Positions 45,515-53,334 of a DNA stretch of 64,000 bases are shown piece after piece. Under the pieces are notes generated by a model. That model was not told where the DNA came from and did no database searches. It was given only the letters and a program-made list of their open reading frames with translations. The stretch lies in the NCBI GenBank assembly GCA_040752835.1, contig JBFMGG010000003.1, forward strand, positions 162,490 through 226,489, in the 5' to 3' direction. The DNA comes from Campylobacterota bacterium (GTDB lineage Bacteria; Campylobacterota; Campylobacteria; Campylobacterales; Sulfurimonadaceae). The translations under genes and the position numbers were made by a program. How positions within the stretch are numbered: position 1 is the first letter of the stretch; each line of letters starts with the position of its first letter.

Positions 45515-45793
45515 TTATTCCCTTTTTTCAAACAATTTTATTGTGCCAGAATATTATGTTATCACACTTATATTTTCGCTTCTAAACATAACAACAAAAA
45601 AACAATGTTACCCCATAACTTTTTTTTATGTCAAATGATTTTTCGTTAATCAAACATTCAAAATAATTGAATCTGTCCGGCACGTCGAATAGGACCGATT
45701 GCGCATAAGATTTTCTTTTGGTAACGGCCTCAAAACCGGATAACCCTTTTTGCGCTACAATCGCCTCACGATTTTAATACCGAAGGGGAATGG
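45515..45793. other. AT-rich intergenic region
   Basis: Gap of 279 bp between the divergent thioredoxin-like gene and chrA, much richer in A+T than the flanking genes. It contains an inverted repeat TTATGTT (45554-45560) and AACATAA (45585-45591), and a GTTA/TAAC pair followed by eight T residues near 45606-45626. No open reading frame of note was seen. Probably promoters for both genes. Confidence 0.5.
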
Positions 45794-46927
45794 GTGAAAG
45801 TGCTGGAGATACTGTGGCGGTTTTTCCTGTTGGGGCTGATCAGTTTCGGCGGTCCCGCCGCCCACATCGGCTATTTCCGAGCCGCCTTTGTCGACAAACT
45901 CCGCTGGCTGGACGACGCCGCATATGCGCGCCTCGTCGCACTCAGCCAGTTTCTCCCGGGTCCCGCTTCAAGCCAAGTCGGTTTTGCGATCGGATTGGAG
46001 CGGGCGGGATTGGCCGGAGCAATTGCCGCATTCGTCGGGTTCACCCTCCCCTCCTTCGTCCTGATGGTCACCCTCGCTGCACTGCCGATCGAACCGACGC
46101 CGCTTATTTCGGGGATTATCCACGGCCTCAAACTCTTCGCCGTCGTTGTGGTCGCCGATGCGGTTCTCTCGATGTACCGCTCGTTTTGTACCTCCGCGGC
46201 AACGGCGGCCCTCACGGTAGGAAGTGCGGCCGCACTGTGGCTGTTCCCCTCGCTTGCGACCCAGATGATCGTACTGATCGCGGCTGCGCTGGCGGGAACT
46301 GTGTTTCTGCGCACCTCCCTTTACGCCCCTGTTCTCCCGATCCGCGTCTCGTACGCGCCGCTGATCCTTTTTGCCGCTCTTTTCGCCCTCGTGCCGTTTT
46401 TCACCGATGTTTCGGCATGGATCGCCCTCTTCAACACCTTTTTCCAAAGCGGCAGCCTCGTCTTCGGGGGGGGACACGTCGTCCTTCCCCTCTTGCAGCA
46501 CGCTTTGGGAGATGCGATCTCGACGGAACGTTTTCTGTCCGGCTACGCCGCGGCGCAGGCAGTACCGGGACCGATGTTTAGCCTCGCCGCGTTTCTGGGT
46601 GCCGATCTCGCCGCTTCCTCTCCGCTGTCGGGGGCGGCGGTCGCGACGCTGGCGATCTTCCTTCCCGGATTTCTCCTCGTACTGGGGCTTTACCGGGGGT
46701 GGGAAGCCCTTGCCCGGCGTCCCCGCATCGCCGCAGCCGTAGCGGGGCTAAATGCCGCCGTAACAGGCATCTTGCTGGCGGCTCTTTATGATCCGGTTTT
46801 TACCAGCGCGGTCGCCGGCGCAGCCGACATGGCCCTTGTCGTCACCGGATTTTTTCTTTTACGTACACGCAAAATGCCGATCTTTGCGTTGTTACCCATA
46901 TTCGCTATTATCGGAATATTTCTATAA
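45794..46927 (+). CDS. chrA: ChrA-family chromate/anion transporter (two-domain)
   Basis: Inner-membrane transporter of 377 aa with two CHR halves: first half FGGPAAHIGYFRAAFV and FLPGPASSQVGFAIG, second half FGGGHVVLPLL and AQAVPGPMFSLAAFLGA. The family exports chromate, sometimes sulfate-like anions. GTG start with a GAAGGGGA site. Whether the nearby ArsR-type regulator controls it is unknown; the two genes are convergent. Confidence 0.9.
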   Translation: MKVLEILWRFFLLGLISFGGPAAHIGYFRAAFVDKLRWLDDAAYARLVALSQFLPGPASSQVGFAIGLERAGLAGAIAAFVGFTLPSFVLMVTLAALPIEPTPLISGIIHGLKLFAVVVVADAVLSMYRSFCTSAATAALTVGSAAALWLFPSLATQMIVLIAAALAGTVFLRTSLYAPVLPIRVSYAPLILFAALFALVPFFTDVSAWIALFNTFFQSGSLVFGGGHVVLPLLQHALGDAISTERFLSGYAAAQAVPGPMFSLAAFLGADLAASSPLSGAAVATLAIFLPGFLLVLGLYRGWEALARRPRIAAAVAGLNAAVTGILLAALYDPVFTSAVAGAADMALVVTGFFLLRTRKMPIFALLPIFAIIGIFL

Positions 46928-46944
46928 AAAAATTTTCTTTTTTA

Positions 46945-46998
46945 TAGAGGGGGTTCCAACCGCCTCACGCGGTTCGCTTATCTGAATTTCACCCTCTA
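46945..46998. terminator. nested inverted repeats between chrA and arsR-type gene
   Basis: TAGAGGG (46945-46951) can pair with CCCTCTA (46992-46998), enclosing a 6-bp hairpin AACCGC/GCGGTT (46958-46974). It lies between convergent genes with A/T runs on the chrA side (46926-46943), so it could end transcripts from both sides. Confidence 0.4.
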
Positions 46999-47012
46999 AC
47001 GATTGTGTCGTT

Positions 47013-47390
47013 TTATTTGAGTGCCAGCTTGTCATCGAAAAACAGTTCACGGTTTTCGTCGAAGTTTTTGACCAGCGTCGTAAAACACCCCGCCATCTCA
47101 CGGATCGTCTCGATGTTGGGTTCAATATAGACTTTGTTCCCTTTTTTCTCTACGGTAATGATCTTTGCCTCTTTGAGTTCTTTGATATGGGCCGAGATCG
47201 TCGGGAGCGAAAAGTTGAAGTGCTCCGCGATGGTACTGACACACGTCGCGATCGGATTGACTTCGACACCGGGCTGTTTTTTGTCCAGGGAGCACGTATA
47301 CCCTCCCGTAAAAACGTTTTTAAAAATCAGAAAACGGGTCTCATTGCTCAATGCTTTAAAGATTTTGAGTTTTTGTTCCATATCGAGCAT
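47013..47390 (-). CDS. ArsR-family winged-helix repressor
   Basis: DNA-binding protein of 125 aa. The ArsR fold shows ALSNETRFLIFKNV, the recognition helix SLPTISAHIKELKEA and the wing VEKKGNKVYI. Three cysteines (33, 50, 102) could bind metal or form a thiol/persulfide switch, but the classic ELCVCDL metal motif is absent. The gene is divergent from a DsrE-DsbD-thioredoxin-porin operon and is preceded by two palindromes, so autorepression and control of that operon are likely. Start ATG 47390 has a GAGG site. Confidence 0.87.
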   Translation of the reverse strand: MLDMEQKLKIFKALSNETRFLIFKNVFTGGYTCSLDKKQPGVEVNPIATCVSTIAEHFNFSLPTISAHIKELKEAKIITVEKKGNKVYIEPNIETIREMAGCFTTLVKNFDENRELFFDDKLALK

Positions 47391-47421
47391 TAAAAACCTC
47401 GCTTGTTTTATCAGTTGAGAA

Positions 47422-47449
47422 ATTATAACACATTCAACTATTTAGCCAA
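47422..47449 (-). promoter_or_regulatory. probable promoter of the ArsR-type gene
   Basis: On the minus strand TTGGCT (47444-47449), 16 bp spacer, then TATAAT (47422-47427). The -35 region lies inside palindrome 1, so a repressor bound there would block it. Confidence 0.5.
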
Positions 47450-47462
47450 TTAGCAAAATAGT
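47437..47462. promoter_or_regulatory. palindrome 1, probable ArsR-type operator
   Basis: Imperfect 26-bp palindrome beginning ACTATTT and ending AAATAGT, with a central AATT. It overlaps the -35 of the arsR-type gene and abuts the -35 of the divergent operon (47470). It shares the word ATTAGC with palindrome 2. Confidence 0.6.
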
Positions 47463-47469
47463 TTATCTA

Positions 47470-47498
47470 TTGACATGTGCATCAGAACTTACTATAAT
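47470..47498 (+). promoter_or_regulatory. perfect consensus sigma-70 promoter for the dsrE-dsbD operon
   Basis: TTGACA at 47470-47475, a 17-bp spacer and TATAAT at 47493-47498: all twelve positions match the consensus. Such a strong promoter normally needs a repressor; two palindromes flank it. Confidence 0.85.
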
Positions 47499-47506
47499 CA
47501 TAAAAC

Positions 47507-47530
47507 TTAGTTAATTAGCTAATAGACTAA
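47507..47530. promoter_or_regulatory. palindrome 2, probable ArsR-type operator
   Basis: A 24-bp palindrome: arms TTAGT and ACTAA around the perfect core ATTAGCTAAT. It starts about 9 bp after the -10 box, at the expected transcription start, and ends 15 bp before the dsrE-like ATG, a typical repressor site. Confidence 0.65.
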
Positions 47531-47545
47531 ATATAGGGGAATAAA

Positions 47546-47899
47546 ATGACAATTATTATTCTAAACCACCAGCCCTACGACGGATCGGACGTGACGTGGA
47601 ACGCGTTACGTCTGGCAAAAACCCTCCACAAAAGCGGCGAGAAAGTCAACCTCTTTTTGATGAATGACGCCGTCGATCTGGCACGTGATATTATCCAAAA
47701 ACCCGAGAGCTACGATCACGATCTGGTCGAGACGGTCAAAAAGCTCCATGCCGAAGGGGTCGCGGTCCAAGCGTGCGGCACCTGCAACGCCCGTTGCGGT
47801 CTCTTTAAAAACGCCCCCTATTTCGACGAATCGGTCTCCTCTACGATGCAGATTCTTGCCGACTGGGTCATCCAAAGCGATAAAGTATTAACGTTTTAA
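47546..47899 (+). CDS. cytoplasmic DsrE/DsrF-like sulfur-carrier protein
   Basis: Protein of 117 aa with a DsrE fold (IIILNHQPYDGSDVTWNALRLA, VNLFLMNDAV) and no signal peptide. A cysteine cluster ACGTCNARCG (Cys77, Cys80, Cys84) occupies the position of the DsrE-family active cysteine. Members accept or pass persulfide sulfur, or act in thiol redox. First gene of a tightly packed operon with dsbD, a thioredoxin-like gene and a porin. Confidence 0.85.
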   Translation: MTIIILNHQPYDGSDVTWNALRLAKTLHKSGEKVNLFLMNDAVDLARDIIQKPESYDHDLVETVKKLHAEGVAVQACGTCNARCGLFKNAPYFDESVSSTMQILADWVIQSDKVLTF

Positions 47900-47918
47900 A
47901 AGAGGATCAACAAGCCCC

Positions 47919-49697
47919 ATGAAATATTTTCTATTTGTTGTATTGTTTTTCAATACCCTGATATTCGCCGAACCCAAATTTCTGATGCCCGAAGAGGCAT
48001 TCAAAGCTTCAGCACACATGAAAAAACGGTGCACCGCATCGGTAACCATCGAGTTGGGCAAAGATATCTATCTCTACCACTCCAAAATCACGGCCAAAGT
48101 TCTGGAAAAAAACAGCGGGATCATCATCGACCGCCTCGTCCTCCCCGATCCCGTCGATCACGACGGTGAAAAAGTGTACACCACGTCACCGACTTTCGAT
48201 ATCCCTTTGGTGAAAATCAAAGAGATGAACGACATTGTCCCGATCACCCTCGTTATCGGCTATCAGGGGTGTTCCGAGCAGGGGTTATGCTATGAGCCGA
48301 TGGAGTCCAAATTTACCTTTGAGATTGAAACTGCAAAGCTTCCGCTCAAAGCAACGAATAAGGAACCTGCCCAAAGCCCGATCCATGTTTCCGAAACCGA
48401 CCGAATCACCCAGAGTTTCATTGAGGGGAACGTACCTCTGATTCTCCTCACCTTTTTCACTTTCGGTCTGCTCCTCTCTCTGACGCCGTGTATTTTCCCG
48501 ATGATCCCGATCCTCTCTTCGATCATCGTCGCTCAGGGGAAAAACATGAACGCCAAGCGGGGCTTTCTCCTTTCACTCGTTTATGTCCTCTCGATGTCAG
48601 TTGCCTACACGATCGCGGGAGTATTGGCGGGATTGTTCGGCGGAAATCTGCAAATCGCGATGCAAAATCCGTGGGTTATCTCGACGTTTGCGCTACTTTT
48701 TGTGGGACTGGCGATCTCGATGTTCGGATTTTTCAAAATCGGCCTCCCCTCATCATGGCAGACCCGTCTGACAAAATCTTCCGAAGAGGCCAGTGCCAAG
48801 GGGGGCTATCTTGGCGTTGCAATCATGGGCTTTTTATCGGCGCTCATCGTCGGTCCCTGCGTCGCCCCTCCTCTGGCCGGGGCGCTCGTCTATATCGGTC
48901 AAAGCGGCAACGCACTGCTGGGGGGTGCGGCATTGTTCGTCCTGAGTATCGGGATGGGGATTCCTCTACTGCTGATCGGTACGGGTGCGGGCAGATACAT
49001 GCCGCGACCCGGCGGATGGATGGACACGGTATCGCATATCTTCGGCGTCGTGATGCTCGCCATTGCCATCTGGATGCTCAGCCGCATCATCGCTCCCTCC
49101 CTCACGATGATTCTGTGGGCGGCATTGCTCATCATTATCTCCATCTATCTTGGGGCACTGGAACCGCTACACGGCCGCCACAAAGGGATGAAAGCATTTG
49201 CCAAAGGAGTGGGAATCATCACTCTCGTATACGGTCTGATGCTCTTTTACGGCGGGGTGAAGGGCGAAGAGAACCTTCTCTCACCGCTCGGAAGCAATGC
49301 GGCGACAAGTGCGGTTGCCGCACCGACCGAAACTACTCTGTCATTTCAAACTATTCACTCTTCCGAAGAACTCGATACCTTGCTAGCTCAGAGCAAAGGG
49401 AAAAAAGTGATGCTCGACTTCTACGCCGACTGGTGCAGTTCGTGCAAAGAACTCGATGAAATCACGTTCAAAGACCCGCAAGTAATCGCATCGCTCAAAG
49501 ACTACGTTTTGGTACGCGCCGACGTCACTGCCGACACCGAATCCGAAAAAGCGCTAACCAAACGCTTCGGGCTGTTTGGCCCTCCGGCGATGATCTTTTT
49601 TGATGAGAACGGACAAACGGTCCAAGGTGCCGATCTTATCGGTTACAAAGACCCGCAAAACTTTATCACCCATATCAACGCACTGGAGACCAAATGA
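47919..49697 (+). CDS. dsbD: thiol:disulfide interchange protein DsbD
   Basis: Transmembrane electron conduit of 592 aa that carries reducing power from cytoplasmic thioredoxin to the periplasm. Signal peptide, N-terminal DsbD-alpha domain (GYQGCSEQGLCYEP with its redox cysteines), eight membrane helices with conserved LTPCIFPMIPIL and VGPCVAPPLAG, and a C-terminal thioredoxin domain with CSSC at 506-509. All three cysteine pairs are intact. Stop overlaps the next gene as ATGA. Confidence 0.95.
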   Translation: MKYFLFVVLFFNTLIFAEPKFLMPEEAFKASAHMKKRCTASVTIELGKDIYLYHSKITAKVLEKNSGIIIDRLVLPDPVDHDGEKVYTTSPTFDIPLVKIKEMNDIVPITLVIGYQGCSEQGLCYEPMESKFTFEIETAKLPLKATNKEPAQSPIHVSETDRITQSFIEGNVPLILLTFFTFGLLLSLTPCIFPMIPILSSIIVAQGKNMNAKRGFLLSLVYVLSMSVAYTIAGVLAGLFGGNLQIAMQNPWVISTFALLFVGLAISMFGFFKIGLPSSWQTRLTKSSEEASAKGGYLGVAIMGFLSALIVGPCVAPPLAGALVYIGQSGNALLGGAALFVLSIGMGIPLLLIGTGAGRYMPRPGGWMDTVSHIFGVVMLAIAIWMLSRIIAPSLTMILWAALLIIISIYLGALEPLHGRHKGMKAFAKGVGIITLVYGLMLFYGGVKGEENLLSPLGSNAATSAVAAPTETTLSFQTIHSSEELDTLLAQSKGKKVMLDFYADWCSSCKELDEITFKDPQVIASLKDYVLVRADVTADTESEKALTKRFGLFGPPAMIFFDENGQTVQGADLIGYKDPQNFITHINALETK

Positions 49698-50086
49698 AAA
49701 AAATCATCCTTACCCTGCTGTTCCTCACCGCATCCCTGTTCGCCGAACTCGATTGGGCCCCTTCGTACGAGCAGGGATTGGCCCAAGCCAAAAAAGAGCA
49801 CAAAATCGTCATGCTGATGTTCTCGAAAAGAACCTGCAAGATGTGCAACGTGATGAAAACCAAAGTCTACGAAAATGACGAAGTCGCCGAATACGTCAAA
49901 AACTTTTTCGTCCCCGTCGAGATCGATATCGAGGTGCATCCCGACAAATACGGCTATGCGGTTTTCGGCACGCCGACCTATTATTTTCTGGATTCGAACA
50001 GCAAACAGATCGGCCGGATGATGGTCGGCGGAGCGAGTGTAGAGGGATTTTTGCAAAAGCTCAAAGACGTAAAGCAGGGCAAGTAA
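49694..50086 (+). CDS. periplasmic thioredoxin-fold protein (CKMC)
   Basis: Protein of 130 aa: signal peptide (about 1-17), redox motif RTCKMCNVM (Cys48, Cys51), cis-Pro in FGTPTYYFL. Coupled to dsbD, it probably receives electrons from it and reduces a periplasmic sulfur or disulfide substrate. Similar to the CPEC protein at 45122-45514. Confidence 0.87.
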   Translation: MKKIILTLLFLTASLFAELDWAPSYEQGLAQAKKEHKIVMLMFSKRTCKMCNVMKTKVYENDEVAEYVKNFFVPVEIDIEVHPDKYGYAVFGTPTYYFLDSNSKQIGRMMVGGASVEGFLQKLKDVKQGK

Positions 50087-50089
50087 GCG

Positions 50090-51331
50090 ATGTTCAAACG
50101 CTCCCTCTTTTTATCACTGCTAATTACCGCTTCGGGTTCCGCCCAGAGCCTTGATCAGATCTTCAAAGAGGGGAAGGCAAGCGGCCAGCTCCGCGCCTTC
50201 TGGTATGATGGCGACCGGGAGCTTAGAACCGACCGAACCGCCCTCACCCTCGGGGGGATTTTGAGCTACCAAACGGCTCCTTATGCGGGGTTCAGCGGCG
50301 GCGTTTCGTTCTTTTCGAGCAACGGGGTTTTGCCCGTGACACGGATGCCCTACTCGGGACAGACCCATAATCTCAACCTCGATGGAACGTCCATCAATAC
50401 CCTCGGCGAAGCGTATCTGCGGTACAGCAGATATGATACCCAAATCAGATACGGACGCCAGCGTCTTGATCTGCCGCTCGCAAACGATTACTACAACCGT
50501 ATGCTTCCCAACAGTTTTGAAGCGCTCAGCATCGAAAACCGATCTCTGGAACACACGACCATCAAAGCGGCCTACATCACCGGATGGAAGTACAAAGCCT
50601 CCGAAACCTTCGTCTCACCAACCCACTCGCTCGGGATTGACCGCGACATTACCGTCCTCGGAGCGCTCTATTCCCCAAAGCCCTCACTGAAAATTGAACT
50701 GTATGATACCTACGTGCGGGATGTGATAAATGCCCCTTATCTGCAGATTATCGACCATGAAATTTGGAAATTGTCGGAAGGAACGACTTTTTCAGGGGCA
50801 TTGCAGTATCTGAACGAACAAAGCGTCGGAAAAGAGGCCGCAGGCGAGGTCGATACCTATCTGCTAGGGCTAAGAGGGACTGTGACTCAAGGGGCCTGGA
50901 GTCTAAGCGCTCTGTATACCCGCATCGGCGATCAGAGCCTGTTGGGCACGGGCGGACGGTATGAGCACATGGGATGGGGAGGATTCATCACCTATACCGA
51001 CCTCCAGATCGACGGGGAGAGCGAAAACGCCGGGGCGCAAGCCTACGGTGGCATTGTCGCGCATCGTCCGAACCCCGGCTTCGAAATCTCCGCTAAATAC
51101 ATGCGGATCGATCAAAGCGACTCGGTGCAAAGCGACCCCGCATCCCTCACCCAAAATCCCCGCCCCGATTCGGACGAATACAACATCGACGCGACGTATC
51201 AGCCGCGCAAAGAGATGCGGCTGCGCACCCGCCTCGCCCGTATCGATTACGACAGCGGCAGCACGTCACTCTATAAAGCCAAAGCCTACGACGAGACCAA
51301 CGTCCGCATCATCGCCGATTATTTTTTTTAA
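50090..51331 (+). CDS. OprD-like outer-membrane porin, second copy
   Basis: Beta-barrel protein of 413 aa with signal peptide and the family motif QIRYGRQRLDLPLANDYYNRMLPN (quoted in part IRYGRQRLDLPLANDYY). Ends in the aromatic pair FF. Same family as the sox-linked porin (15409-16905) but about 85 residues shorter. It ends the DsrE-DsbD operon, 3 bp after the thioredoxin-like gene, suggesting uptake of the substrate handled by that operon. Confidence 0.83.
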   Translation: MFKRSLFLSLLITASGSAQSLDQIFKEGKASGQLRAFWYDGDRELRTDRTALTLGGILSYQTAPYAGFSGGVSFFSSNGVLPVTRMPYSGQTHNLNLDGTSINTLGEAYLRYSRYDTQIRYGRQRLDLPLANDYYNRMLPNSFEALSIENRSLEHTTIKAAYITGWKYKASETFVSPTHSLGIDRDITVLGALYSPKPSLKIELYDTYVRDVINAPYLQIIDHEIWKLSEGTTFSGALQYLNEQSVGKEAAGEVDTYLLGLRGTVTQGAWSLSALYTRIGDQSLLGTGGRYEHMGWGGFITYTDLQIDGESENAGAQAYGGIVAHRPNPGFEISAKYMRIDQSDSVQSDPASLTQNPRPDSDEYNIDATYQPRKEMRLRTRLARIDYDSGSTSLYKAKAYDETNVRIIADYFF

Positions 51332-51340
51332 CGGACGCTA

Positions 51341-51691
51341 TCAGAGTTTGATACCGCAGCGGCCCAAAAGAGTTACCATCCCCCAATAGCATACGACAGT
51401 CACACTCAGCGAGAGGGCAAGGCTCAGGTAAAAATGCAGCCCCTGCCTGAGCAGCAGCGGCAGGAGGATAAACAGCACCAATGATGGCAAGACCAGCCAA
51501 AAAACGCTTGTCGAGAGGGCGCTGATTTTGGCCACGTCTTTCGTATCGATGTAGAGCCAGATCATCGCCAACACCGACACGAGAGGAATCGACGCCAGCA
51601 CCGCACCCCAAAACGAGCTGCGTTTGGCGATTTCGGAAATCACGACGATGAGCAGCGTCGTGAGGACGATCTTGACAATGTAATAGAGCAC
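51341..51691 (-). CDS. DUF3147 family membrane protein
   Basis: Inner-membrane protein of 116 aa with four hydrophobic helices and the DUF3147 features VISEIAKRSSFWGAVLASIPLVS (quoted in part). The start is GTG 51691, with AGGAG seven bases upstream; the open frame continues to 51721 without a ribosome site. Function unknown. Convergent with the porin, 9 bp apart. Confidence 0.83.
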   Translation of the reverse strand: MLYYIVKIVLTTLLIVVISEIAKRSSFWGAVLASIPLVSVLAMIWLYIDTKDVAKISALSTSVFWLVLPSLVLFILLPLLLRQGLHFYLSLALSLSVTVVCYWGMVTLLGRCGIKL

Positions 51692-51782
51692 GGCTTTCTC
51701 CTGGCATAATCGCATAATCATCCCGTATCATATCCCAAAAGGGAGTTTTCAACAATTCGGAGCTATTTTTTTCGCAAAACCA

Positions 51783-51811
51783 TTGACAAAAAAGTTCATA
51801 ACCGCTATAAT
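51783..51811 (+). promoter_or_regulatory. perfect consensus promoter of the tRNA-Lys/tRNA-Glu unit
   Basis: TTGACA (51783-51788), 17-bp spacer, TATAAT (51806-51811), ending 37 bp before the tRNA-Lys gene. Confidence 0.85.
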
Positions 51812-51848
51812 TCCCGTCCACAAATTGTGCTGGACAGTTTGTTTTGTT

Positions 51849-51924
51849 GTCTCGTTAGCTCAGCCGGTAGAGCATCTCACTTTTAATGAGGGGGTCGATG
51901 GTTCGAATCCATCACGGGACACCA
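51849..51924 (+). tRNA. tRNA-Lys (anticodon TTT)
   Basis: 76 nt with encoded CCA. The acceptor stem pairs GTCTCGT with ACGGGAC; the D arm starts TAGCTCAGCCGGTAGAGC; the anticodon loop CTTTTAA holds TTT at 51882-51884; the T arm has GGTTCGAATCC. Confidence 0.97.
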
Positions 51925-51943
51925 CATATCAGCCGCTTTACGT

Positions 51944-52018
51944 GGCCCCATCATCTAATGGTTAGGATTCCAGATTTTCATTCTGGCCATAGGGGTTCGA
52001 ATCCCCTTGGGGTCACCA
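51944..52018 (+). tRNA. tRNA-Glu (anticodon TTC)
   Basis: 75 nt with encoded CCA. The acceptor stem pairs GGCCCCA with TGGGGTC; the anticodon stem CCAGA/TCTGG encloses a loop with TTC; the T arm is GGGGTTCGAATCCCC. Probably co-transcribed with tRNA-Lys, 19 bp apart. Confidence 0.97.
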
Positions 52019-52165
52019 CTTTAAACTCCCTGTTTTTGTACTTTCAAACACTTTAAAATTTTACGTTCGACCGCTTGGGTATCCGCTTTGGCGTTTATCT
52101 TTCCCCTCATCCCGTTAACACTCTTTCGCTACACTGACGCACAATCCAATACCGTGAGGAAACCC

Positions 52166-52321
52166 ATGCCCTCTTTGTTCTCGATTACGATCGCCGTTTT
52201 CCTGATCACCGGATGTTCCGCCACCTGGAGCGGGGTGAAACAAGACTCTTCCGACGCCTGGGACTGGACGAAATCCAAAGTCCATCAGGGTGCCGACTAC
52301 GTCCGCGAAAAGACCGAATAA
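52166..52321 (+). CDS. entericidin-like small lipoprotein
   Basis: 51-aa lipoprotein: lipobox LITGC, then the entericidin-like body TWSGVKQDSSDAWDWTKSKV. Entericidins are small envelope lipoproteins proposed as toxin/antidote pairs in enterics; role here unknown. ATG 52166 has GAGGAA upstream. Its TAA overlaps the ATG of the next small gene (TAATG). Confidence 0.78.
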   Translation: MPSLFSITIAVFLITGCSATWSGVKQDSSDAWDWTKSKVHQGADYVREKTE

Positions 52322-52494
52322 TGTGTTTCGTCCTCACCCTCGTCCTGGGCGTCGCGACGGTGGCGTTTTACCAGCACGCCCTGATGCTCCAAAGCGCCAT
52401 CAGCGCTTTGATGTGTGCGGGGGCCCTTTTCTTTTTCGTCCGCAAGCTGATCCGCAACGGCGGCTGCATCTTCGGCGGCAGACGCGACTGCTAG
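52321..52494 (+). CDS. small membrane protein of unknown function
   Basis: 57 aa, two hydrophobic helices (about 3-17 and 24-40) and a basic, cysteine-containing tail (RNGGCIFGGRRDC). Not recognised. Translational coupling to the entericidin-like gene (TAATG) supports it as a real gene. Converges on the HtrA-type gene with a 4-bp overlap. Confidence 0.55.
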   Translation: MCFVLTLVLGVATVAFYQHALMLQSAISALMCAGALFFFVRKLIRNGGCIFGGRRDC

Positions 52495-53282
52495 CGTCCC
52501 GAAGCGATGATGCGCGGGACGATCGTATTCACCGTATCGACGGGGATCGCGAACCCTACCCCCGCATAGGCCCCCGAAGGGCTGAAAATTGCCGTATTGA
52601 CCCCGATCAGCCGTCCCGCGCTATCAAGCAGCGGCCCTCCCGAATTCCCCGGGTTGATCGCCGCATCGGTCTGAATCAGGTTGCGGATGGCGCGTCCGTT
52701 GTCCCCTATGGTGCGATCGAGCGCCGAGACGATCCCCGTCGTCAGCGTCCAGTCGAGCCCGAAGGGGTTGCCGATCGCCAACACTTTCTGCCCCACTTTG
52801 AGCTTTTTGCTCTCCCCCAGCGCGACCGGGCGCGGAGGCTTGAATGCGACGTCGATCCGCAAAACGGCGAGGTCGTGTTCGGGCGCCGCCCCCACCAGCG
52901 AGGCCGGATAATCCCGCCCGTCGCTCAAGCGCACGTGCGCTTCGCTCGCCTCGGCGATGACGTGGTAGTTGGTGACGATGTGCCCTCTCTCGTCCCAGAC
53001 GAATCCCGACCCCGTCCCGCGCGGAATATTGTAGACGTTACGGGTCCACACGTCCATCACCGCCTGGGCGGTGGCGATGTAGACGACCGAGTTTTTGTTC
53101 TCCTCAAACAGCGCGATGGTCGCAGCCTCCTCGTCGCTTACCGCCCCCCGCGGCGTCACCGCACGCGGCTGCGGGGAAGGGACGAACGCGTCCATCGCCC
53201 ATCTTGCCGCCTCCCACGAAAGTATCGCGGCGGCGGCCACCGAAACGACCAGCAAAAAATAGCCGCCGAAACGCTCCTGCAT
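52491..53282 (-). CDS. HtrA-type trypsin-like serine protease without PDZ
   Basis: Periplasmic S1C protease of 263 aa, anchored by an N-terminal helix (about 8-23). Catalytic triad His107 (TNYHVI), Asp137 (HDLAV), Ser214 (GNSGGPL). The chain stops at the end of the protease domain (AIPVDTVNTIVPRI), whereas DegP/DegS have one or two PDZ domains, so control by PDZ-bound peptides is lacking. Confidence 0.9.
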   Translation of the reverse strand: MQERFGGYFLLVVSVAAAAILSWEAARWAMDAFVPSPQPRAVTPRGAVSDEEAATIALFEENKNSVVYIATAQAVMDVWTRNVYNIPRGTGSGFVWDERGHIVTNYHVIAEASEAHVRLSDGRDYPASLVGAAPEHDLAVLRIDVAFKPPRPVALGESKKLKVGQKVLAIGNPFGLDWTLTTGIVSALDRTIGDNGRAIRNLIQTDAAINPGNSGGPLLDSAGRLIGVNTAIFSPSGAYAGVGFAIPVDTVNTIVPRIIASGR

Positions 53283-53334
53283 CGCATCTCCTTTTCGCTA
53301 AAATGGCGTATCTAACTTTACTACGGAACAGCCA

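Noticed and set aside
45790..46581. 263-codon frame starting 4 bp before chrA
   Set aside because: Arg/Pro-rich product; the chrA frame holds both CHR motifs.
48488..49459. 323-codon plus-strand frame inside dsbD
   Set aside because: Second frame of dsbD; no ribosome site or domain, and dsbD motifs are intact in the other frame.
47400..51340. Possible mobile element carrying chrA, arsR-type and dsbD genes
   Set aside because: No integrase, transposase, flanking repeats or clear att site next to the tRNA genes; composition is only mildly different.
51309..51821. 170-codon minus-strand frame overlapping the DUF3147 gene and porin end
   Set aside because: Different frame from the DUF3147 gene and without membrane or domain features.
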